DNA of 11,558 nucleotides from Chloroflexota bacterium. GTDB lineage: Bacteria; Chloroflexota; UBA6077; CF-72. Numbering within the stretch: the stretch's first letter is position 1; every line of letters starts with the position of its first letter. The position numbers were made by a program, and so were the translations under genes. The notes under the pieces are model-generated. The model was not told the origin of the DNA. It saw only the letters and a program-made list of their open reading frames with translations, and did not search any database. This document shows positions 6,907-11,558 of the stretch, piece by piece. The stretch is taken from contig JAFAPL010000043.1 of assembly GCA_019247135.1 (NCBI GenBank), forward strand, positions 1 to 11,558. The letters are read 5' to 3'.

Positions 6907-7731
6907 TCAGCGGCGCACCCCGTTGTCGGCCGCGACGCCGACGCGATCGGTCAGGGCCTCCGCCCTGGGCGCGTGTCCATCAGGCGCAGCTTGCGGCTGG
7001 CGCGGTAGCTCGAGCACACGAAAAGCGGGTCGATCAGGAAAATCGCGCTTCAACAGCGGCATCGACACGTTGTACACAGGCACACCGGCGGCAGTTCGCC
7101 CCTCCGGTCTGCCGTGATGCGCGTGGCCGTGCAGCACCGCCGTGACCTCATATCGATTGATCGGCTCTTCGAGTCGACTCGACCCGAGAAAGGGGAAGAT
7201 CTCGGCCGGCTCACCTTCCACGGTCGCCTGGATCGGGGAGTAGTGCATCAGCGCGATGCGGTGCGACGTCCGCAGTCGAGCCAGCCCGGACTCGAGTTTC
7301 AGCGACTCGTCAACGGCTTCGCGGACGAACGACTTGATGGCTGGCTCACCCCACGGCTCGAGCGAGCTGCGGCCAAAACCACCCGCGAACCCCTTCACTC
7401 CTGCGAACCCGATGCCGTCGATGTCGACGCCGTCGCCGTCGAGGACGATCACACCTGCTTCGCACAGCATCTGCTTGACGGTCTCGGGCTGGCCAGCTTG
7501 GAAGTCATGGTTGCCGAGCACGGCTACAACCTTGACCTTCTTGAGCACGCCGCTCAGCTCCTTGACCAGCACCTGCGTCTCTTCAGGCAGGCCGTAGTCA
7601 ACCAGATCACCAGCCAGGGCAATGACATCAGCGCACTGCGCCATCTCAGTGAACAGTGGCTGCAACTTGCCTTCCGAGGTCTTGGTGCAATGCGTATCGC
7701 CGACTGCCGCCACGCGCACCACGTCAGTCAT
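6907..7731 (-). CDS. Calcineurin-like metallophosphoesterase
   Basis: This 274-residue cytoplasmic enzyme of the calcineurin-like phosphoesterase fold hydrolyses phosphomono- or diesters with two metal ions. All signature motifs are present in order: GDTH (11-14), GDLVDYG (41-47), GNHD (73-76), HYSP (163-166) and GHAHHG (202-207). Between them lie GVKGFAGGFGR (111-121) and FLGSSRLEEPINRY (181-194), which look specific to a subfamily. The C-terminal 30 residues are Ala/Pro/Arg-rich and probably disordered. The start is the ATG at 7731; a GTG directly before it (7734) would add one residue. It is transcribed divergently from the nucleotidyltransferase gene 128 bp away and followed by the acetyltransferase. 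Its substrate cannot be read. A nucleotide or nucleic-acid phosphodiester is one guess, based on the nucleotidyltransferase neighbour. Confidence 0.9.
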   Translation of the reverse strand: MTDVVRVAAVGDTHCTKTSEGKLQPLFTEMAQCADVIALAGDLVDYGLPEETQVLVKELSGVLKKVKVVAVLGNHDFQAGQPETVKQMLCEAGVIVLDGDGVDIDGIGFAGVKGFAGGFGRSSLEPWGEPAIKSFVREAVDESLKLESGLARLRTSHRIALMHYSPIQATVEGEPAEIFPFLGSSRLEEPINRYEVTAVLHGHAHHGRPEGRTAAGVPVYNVSMPLLKRDFPDRPAFRVLELPRQPQAAPDGHAPRAEALTDRVGVAADNGVRR

Positions 7732-7859
7732 CACAGCCCACGGCCGACCGCAAGAAGCGCGCCGTCTCTCAGTGCAAGCACAAGCGACACTCGAGGTTCA
7801 CTGGATGACGTGGGCGCGAACACGAGCGGCACGTGGCTTGCGTCCTGAGCGAAATCCTC
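7732..7859. promoter_or_regulatory. Divergent intergenic region between phosphoesterase and nucleotidyltransferase
   Basis: This 128-bp gap must carry the start signals for the phosphoesterase operon (minus) and the nucleotidyltransferase operon (plus). I see no consensus promoter and only a short GTGC-AA-GCAC inverted repeat at about 7778-7787. If the nucleotidyltransferase begins at the upstream GTG (7833), the gap shrinks to 101 bp. The regulatory assignment rests on gene orientation alone. Confidence 0.22.
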
Positions 7860-8681
7860 ATGCCAGCCACCGACAATGTGCTGCTCGAGCCCGAGGCCCG
7901 TCAGTTCTATAGTGAGACGCTCGGCACGTTCGAACGCGCCAACGTCGAAATCCTCGTCGGTGGCGCGTACGCGTTCGCTCGCTATACGGGTATCGAGCGC
8001 CACACCAAGGACTTCGACGTTTTCGTCCGCGAGCGCGATTTCCCGAACGCGCTCAACGCGCTCGCCGAGGCGGGCTACGAGACAGACCTCACCTTCCCGC
8101 ACTGGCTGGGCAAAGCCTTCCACCCTGGCGGCGAATATTTCGTCGACGTGATCTACGGCTCGGGGAACGGTGTCTCGCGCGTCGACGACGAATGGTTCAC
8201 CAACGCCCCCACCGACCAGATCTTCGGAATGCCTGTGCGCCTGTGCCCGCCAGAGGAAATGATCTGGTCCAAAGCCTTCATCCAGGAGCGAGAACGCTAC
8301 GACGGGGCCGACGTCGCCCATCTGTTCAAGGCGTGTGGCCCGGAGCTGGATTGGCAGCGCCTGCTGCGCCGGTTCGGACAGCACTGGCACGTGCTACTCA
8401 GTCACCTCGTGCTGTTCAACTTCGTCTACCCTGGTGAGCGCGACCGCTTGCCCTCGGCAGTCATCCATGAGCTGACGCGACGTTTGTCTGACGAGGTCAG
8501 CAGCCCGGCCCCCAGCGAGCGTGTCTGCCGCGGAACCATCCTCTCGCGCCAGCAGTACCTGGTCGATGTCGAGGAGTGGGGCTACCGCGATGTTCGCACC
8601 CGCCCCGACAACCCGATGTCCGAGGCGGACATCGCTACCTGGACCGCGGGCATCACTCGCGACGGGTCGCGCGAGAGTTAG
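7860..8681 (+). CDS. Nucleotidyltransferase of the DNA polymerase beta fold
   Basis: This 273-residue protein has the minimal nucleotidyltransferase core. ILVGGAYAFARYTG (31-44) supplies the Gly-Gly motif. HTKDFDVFV (48-56) supplies the two metal-binding aspartates (D51, D53). EYFVDVIYG (92-100) supplies the third (D96). After the core, PPEEMIWSKAFIQERERYDGADVAHL (130-155) resembles the E-x-x-x-x-K...R..D..D helix of AbiEii-type and related transferases. The C-terminal half (about 165-240) is mostly helical with VCRGTILSRQQYLVDVEEWGYRD (222-244), probably a family-specific part. Such enzymes add NMP to a protein, small molecule or RNA. The target is unknown, and no partner antitoxin is adjacent. 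The start is the ATG at 7860; an in-frame GTG at 7833 is possible. The stop lies 20 bp before the M20 peptidase ATG, and the gene is divergent from the metallophosphoesterase. Confidence 0.83.
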   Translation: MPATDNVLLEPEARQFYSETLGTFERANVEILVGGAYAFARYTGIERHTKDFDVFVRERDFPNALNALAEAGYETDLTFPHWLGKAFHPGGEYFVDVIYGSGNGVSRVDDEWFTNAPTDQIFGMPVRLCPPEEMIWSKAFIQERERYDGADVAHLFKACGPELDWQRLLRRFGQHWHVLLSHLVLFNFVYPGERDRLPSAVIHELTRRLSDEVSSPAPSERVCRGTILSRQQYLVDVEEWGYRDVRTRPDNPMSEADIATWTAGITRDGSRES

Positions 8682-8701
8682 CCGATACCATTGCGGCCAC
8701 T

Positions 8702-10102
8702 ATGCCGCAGCCCGATCTGACCAGCGAACGTTCCGCACTTGCTCGCGCGTTTGCCTACGTCGACGAGCGGATCGACGAGTTCGTGCAGCGTCTCCAGGAG
8801 CTCTGCCGTCAACCCAGCATCTCGGCCCAGAACATCGGTCTGCAAGAGACTGCCGACCGTGTCGAGTCACTCGCACGCGCCGTCGGCGCGGAAACAGAGC
8901 GCATCGAACTCGAAGGCGGGCCGCCGATCATCTACGGACGCATTGAAGGCGCTGGCGGACGAACGCTGCAGCTGTACGACCACTACGACGTCCAGCCACC
9001 CGAGCCGCTCGAGTTGTGGCACCACGATCCTTTCGGTGCCGAGATCGCCGACGGTCGGATCTGGGCCCGCGGCGTCAGCGACAACAAAGGCAATCTCGTC
9101 GCGCGGCTGTGTGCCATCGAGGCGTACCAGAACACGCTGGGAACGCTGCCGCTGACGGTGACGCTGGTGTTCGAGGGTGAAGAAGAAGTGGGCAGCCCGC
9201 ATCTGCGCCAGTTCACAAATGGCCCGCGCGGCGCCGAGCTCCTGCACGCGGACGCTTGCATCTGGGAGGCGGGCTACAAGGACCCGAGCGGTCGCCCGAC
9301 GATCAGCCTGGGCTGCAAAGGCATCCTGTATGTGGAGCTCCGGGTTCGGACAGCGGCCAAGGACCTGCACTCGAGCTGGGGGGCCGCCGTGCCGAACGCC
9401 GCCTGGCGACTGGTGGGCGCGCTGGCGACGTTGAAAGACCTGCGGACCGAGCGCATCTTGATCCCCGGGTTCTACGACCAGGTACGTCCGCCGAACGAAC
9501 GTACGCTCGAGCTGGCCGATCGCGAGCCATTCGATCTCCAGACCTACCGCAAGCTGTTCGGCATCTCAGACTTTCTCCAGGGTTGGGACGGCGTCCAGGC
9601 GCGCCGCCATTACCTGTTTGATCCAACCTGCACGATTTGCGGAATCTCGTCCGGCTACCAGGGCCCTGGCGGCAAGACCGTATCGCCCGCCGAAGCATTC
9701 GCCAAAATCGACTTCAGACTGGTGCCGGACCAGGATCCGGACGAAATCCTCGAGCTGCTCCGCCGCCACCTCGCCGACCAGGGATTTTCGGATGTCGAGG
9801 TCGTCGAGGTGGAAGGTGAAGGCGAGCGGGCGGCTCGCACCGATCCTGATGCCGCCATCGTCCCCGCTGTCGTCGACACCGCGCGCGAGCTGTACGATCG
9901 CGATCCGCTGATCCTGCCCAACATGGCCGGCACAGGTCCCCAGTACCTGCTGTGCGCTCAGTTCGGCGTGCCCGCGATCGGGATGGGCGTGGGCAACGCG
10001 GACTCAAATAACCACGCGCCGGACGAAAACATCCTGATCGACGATTACATCGAAGGCATCAAACACGCCATCTGGGTGATGCACCGCTTCGCTCAGTGCT
10101 GA
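8702..10102 (+). CDS. M20-family metallopeptidase, CNDP dipeptidase-like
   Basis: This 466-residue protein is a two-domain M20 zinc hydrolase of the carnosinase/ArgE/DapE group, which cleaves dipeptides or N-acyl amino acids in the cytoplasm. The metal site is complete. YDHYDVQPPEP (92-102) gives H94, with D96 beside it. WARGVSDNKGN (121-131) gives the bridging D127. FEGEEEVGS (157-165) gives the general base E161 and ligand E162. HADAC (182-186) gives D184. SNNHAPDEN (435-443) gives H438. The lid domain (about 205-385) carries DLHSSWGAAVPNA (221-233), where H223 normally reaches across the dimer. Length is typical. The frame is open upstream to 8576, but this overlaps the nucleotidyltransferase, and the ATG at 8702 gives the normal N terminus. 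It sits 20 bp after the nucleotidyltransferase and overlaps the next gene, so it is mid-operon. No signal peptide is seen and the substrate is unknown. Confidence 0.93.
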   Translation: MPQPDLTSERSALARAFAYVDERIDEFVQRLQELCRQPSISAQNIGLQETADRVESLARAVGAETERIELEGGPPIIYGRIEGAGGRTLQLYDHYDVQPPEPLELWHHDPFGAEIADGRIWARGVSDNKGNLVARLCAIEAYQNTLGTLPLTVTLVFEGEEEVGSPHLRQFTNGPRGAELLHADACIWEAGYKDPSGRPTISLGCKGILYVELRVRTAAKDLHSSWGAAVPNAAWRLVGALATLKDLRTERILIPGFYDQVRPPNERTLELADREPFDLQTYRKLFGISDFLQGWDGVQARRHYLFDPTCTICGISSGYQGPGGKTVSPAEAFAKIDFRLVPDQDPDEILELLRRHLADQGFSDVEVVEVEGEGERAARTDPDAAIVPAVVDTARELYDRDPLILPNMAGTGPQYLLCAQFGVPAIGMGVGNADSNNHAPDENILIDDYIEGIKHAIWVMHRFAQC

Positions 10103-10842
10103 AGGTCCGCTTCCTGGGCACGGGCACGCCGATCGGCGCGGGCGGCCTGCTGCAGAGCTGTATTGCCCTGGAGACGGCCAACACGCGCGTGCTGCTCGAT
10201 TGCGGAATGACATCGATGGTCGCACTTCACCGCGGCGACATGGATCCCGAGGGCATCGACGCCGTGATCATCTCCCACCTGCACGGGGACCACTTCGGCG
10301 GCCTCCCCTTGTTGCTGCTGGACGCGTCCATGCGGCGGCGAACGCGCCCTCTTCTTGTGGCGGGTCCGCCGTCCACCGCGCCCCGTCTACGTCAAGCGCT
10401 GGCCGATTTCGGCTGGACTGGTACGTGGGAGCATTGCCAAAATTTCTTGAACTTCGGGACGCTCAGGCCGCGCGAGCCCGCCGACGTCGCCGACCTGCGC
10501 GTCACCGCGTACCCGGTGCCGCATTATCCGGGCACCGAGCCGACCGCCATCCGCCTCGAACACGGCGACAAGGTGATCGCCTACTCCGGCGACGCCGGAT
10601 GGTCCTCCACCCTGCTGGAGGCGGCAGAATCCGCCGACCTGTTTATCTGCGCGGTCTGGTCCTTCGACGAGGACGACCCGAGCTTCCTCGATTACCGGAC
10701 GTTCCGTCGCCACCAACATGAGTTTCGCGCTAAACGAATCCTCCTGACGCACCTCGGCCCACCGATGCTCGACCGGCTTTCGGACGTCCAGGTCGACAAC
10801 GTCGAAGTGGCTACCGACGGCCTGTGGATCGACCTGCTCTGA
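10096..10842 (+). CDS. Metallo-beta-lactamase-fold hydrolase, RNase Z-like
   Basis: This 248-residue cytoplasmic protein has the metallo-beta-lactamase fold. FLGTGTPIGAGG (6-17) is the RNase Z/phosphodiesterase-type start. SHLHGDHFGG (60-69) supplies H61, H63, D65 and H66. VPHYPG (141-146) gives H143, SGDAGWS (164-170) gives D166, and THLGP (218-222) gives H219, so a dinuclear metal site looks complete. It is shorter than typical tRNA-processing RNase Z (about 300 residues), and I see no flexible arm insert, so tRNA 3' processing should not be assumed. Phosphodiesterase or other MBL activity is equally possible. Translation begins at GTG 10096 inside the last codons of the peptidase gene (overlap GTGCTGA, 7 bp), indicating coupled translation. 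No other in-frame start gives the canonical first strand. It is the last gene of the plus-strand group. Confidence 0.87.
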   Translation: MLKVRFLGTGTPIGAGGLLQSCIALETANTRVLLDCGMTSMVALHRGDMDPEGIDAVIISHLHGDHFGGLPLLLLDASMRRRTRPLLVAGPPSTAPRLRQALADFGWTGTWEHCQNFLNFGTLRPREPADVADLRVTAYPVPHYPGTEPTAIRLEHGDKVIAYSGDAGWSSTLLEAAESADLFICAVWSFDEDDPSFLDYRTFRRHQHEFRAKRILLTHLGPPMLDRLSDVQVDNVEVATDGLWIDLL

Positions 10843-10891
10843 GACAGAGCTGAGGGCAGACACACAGGCGCCCCCAAACGGGCACGTGCCG

Positions 10892-10909
10892 CGGCCTTTG
10901 TTCAGGCCG
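10892..10909. terminator. Weak hairpin in the convergent gap 10843-10995
   Basis: The 153-bp gap between two convergent genes holds a 6-bp stem, CGGCCT (10892-10897) and AGGCCG (10904-10909), with a 6-base loop. Just left of it is a perfect palindrome, GGCACGTGCC (10881-10890). Neither is followed by a real T tract on either strand, so factor-independent termination is doubtful. No small gene is supported in the gap. Confidence 0.25.
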
Positions 10910-10995
10910 GATCCGTGTCGCCCCAACGCTCGCACTCAGCCCGCCTCTGCTGGTGCGCGCCTTTCGAAGCGCTTGTGTTCTGCCCTCGGCCAGTG

Positions 10996-11558
10996 TCAAT
11001 GTGCAATCCGCGTGCCTCGCGGGGCCGCATCGCCGGCCTCATCGCAGCGATTCGCGGTGTGGAGAGCGCGCTGGAGCACTTCGGCCAGATGCAGCGCCTT
11101 GCGACCGGTGGTCTGCGAGATCTGTTCGCGGCACGAGAAGCCGTCGGCCACGATCAGAGCCTCTGGCGACGCCTCGCGAACGGCCGGCAGCAACACGCGT
11201 TCGCCGATCTGTAGCGACACGTCGTAGTGCTCTGCCTCGAAGCCGAACGCGCCGGCCATGCCGCAGCAGCCCGAGTCGAGCAGCTGGTAGTCGAGCCCCA
11301 TCTTGTCGAGCTGCGCCTTCTCGTCGTCGAGCTTGACGATCGCTTTGTGATGACAGTGCCCGTGCACCAGCGCCTTGCGATCGAGCCGCGGCGGCTGCCA
11401 CTTCGCCCGCTCGAGGAACTCCGACAAGAGGAACGACTGCGCCTTCAGCCGCTGCGCGTCGAGATCGTTGGGCAACAGGTTGACCATCTCGTCGCGGAAC
11501 ACCGACAGGCAGCTCGGCTCCAGGCCGACCAGCGACGTGCCGAGCGCGATCTCCGGCC
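10996..11558 (-). CDS. Fe-S (CCG-domain) oxidoreductase, C-terminal part (5' end outside window)
   Basis: About 187 C-terminal residues of a flavin/iron-sulfur dehydrogenase are visible, of the group that includes glycolate oxidase GlcF, LutA and fused FAD/Fe-S D-lactate dehydrogenases. The frame is open to the right edge. The visible part begins PEIALGTSLVGLEPSC, ending in a conserved Cys, followed by FRDEM, then HGHCHHKAI and DSGCCGMAGAFGFEAEHYD, the CCG motif that binds a non-cubane cluster or serves as the heterodisulfide-reductase-like site. IGERVLLPAVREA, ADGFSCREQI and TGRKALHLAEVL follow. The text resembles the C terminus of the long (about 950-1000 residue) fused FAD-binding plus Fe-S-binding proteins, so an N-terminal FAD domain is predicted outside the window. 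The likely role is oxidation of a 2-hydroxy acid such as D-lactate or glycolate, with electrons passed to the respiratory chain. A GTG at 11502 is internal, not the start. Confidence 0.87.
   Translation of the reverse strand, partial: PEIALGTSLVGLEPSCLSVFRDEMVNLLPNDLDAQRLKAQSFLLSEFLERAKWQPPRLDRKALVHGHCHHKAIVKLDDEKAQLDKMGLDYQLLDSGCCGMAGAFGFEAEHYDVSLQIGERVLLPAVREASPEALIVADGFSCREQISQTTGRKALHLAEVLQRALHTANRCDEAGDAAPRGTRIAH

Noticed and set aside
7731..8390. A 219-codon minus-strand frame antisense to the nucleotidyltransferase, abutting the phosphoesterase start.
   Set aside because: No motif is recognisable, and the opposite strand encodes a protein with a complete nucleotidyltransferase site.
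7860..8681. Reading the nucleotidyltransferase as the toxin of an AbiE-type toxin-antitoxin or phage-defence pair.
   Set aside because: No adjacent antitoxin-like regulator is present. The neighbours are a phosphoesterase and a peptidase, and the C-terminal half does not clearly match AbiEii.
8576..8701. Upstream extension of the M20 peptidase frame.
   Set aside because: It overlaps the nucleotidyltransferase 3' end, is Arg/His-rich, and the ATG at 8702 gives the family's normal N terminus.
10096..10842. Naming the MBL-fold gene rnz (RNase Z).
   Set aside because: The metal site fits, but the protein is short and the tRNA-binding arm is not evident, so the specific name is not supported.
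10843..10995. Possible small gene or RNA in the convergent gap.
   Set aside because: Only shadow frames of neighbouring genes cross it, and the hairpins lack T tracts or any known RNA architecture.

Overview
The window is a GC-rich bacterial chromosome segment (about two-thirds G+C by eye) that is densely packed with ordinary-looking genes. I see no rRNA, tRNA, CRISPR array, insertion sequence or phage gene. Two proteins suggest Chloroflexota, probably a metagenome-derived lineage: a Tat-type lipoprotein with a long Ala/Pro/Ser linker, and a membrane-anchored sulfite-oxidase-like molybdoenzyme with an N-terminal polytopic domain. This placement is an inference from protein style. No phylogenetic marker is present.

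Left region (1-1894, minus strand): a secreted eight-repeat PQQ-like beta-propeller lipoprotein is followed 17 bp later by the 5' part of hisD (histidinol dehydrogenase), which runs off the left edge. The hisD piece is easy to miss because longer spurious frames cover it.

Region 2007-6269 (plus strand): three overlapping genes form a tight cassette. They encode a dolichol-phosphate-mannose-synthase-like family 2 glycosyltransferase, a DUF2079 polytopic membrane protein resembling GT-C glycosyltransferases, and a membrane-anchored sulfite-oxidase-family molybdoenzyme coupled by an ATGA overlap. The first two could make and use a polyprenyl-phosphate sugar at the cell surface. Why a molybdoenzyme is coupled to them is unclear, and this is the most unusual arrangement here.

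Region 6299-7731 (minus strand): a calcineurin-like metallophosphoesterase is followed by a RimJ/RimL-like GNAT acetyltransferase. Region 7860-10842 (plus strand), divergent from the phosphoesterase, holds a pol-beta-fold nucleotidyltransferase, an M20 dipeptidase-like metallopeptidase and an RNase Z-like metallo-beta-lactamase-fold hydrolase. They are closely spaced or overlapping and probably form one operon.

Right edge (10996-11558, minus strand): the C-terminal end of an Fe-S (CCG-domain) oxidoreductase of the D-lactate dehydrogenase/glycolate oxidase type, with its 5' part outside the window. No intergenic stretch exceeds 300 bases. I do not see a clear defence system or mobile system. 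The best leads are the glycosyltransferase/DUF2079/molybdoenzyme cassette, the possible dual Sec/Tat topology of the molybdoenzyme, and the divergent phosphoesterase-nucleotidyltransferase pair.
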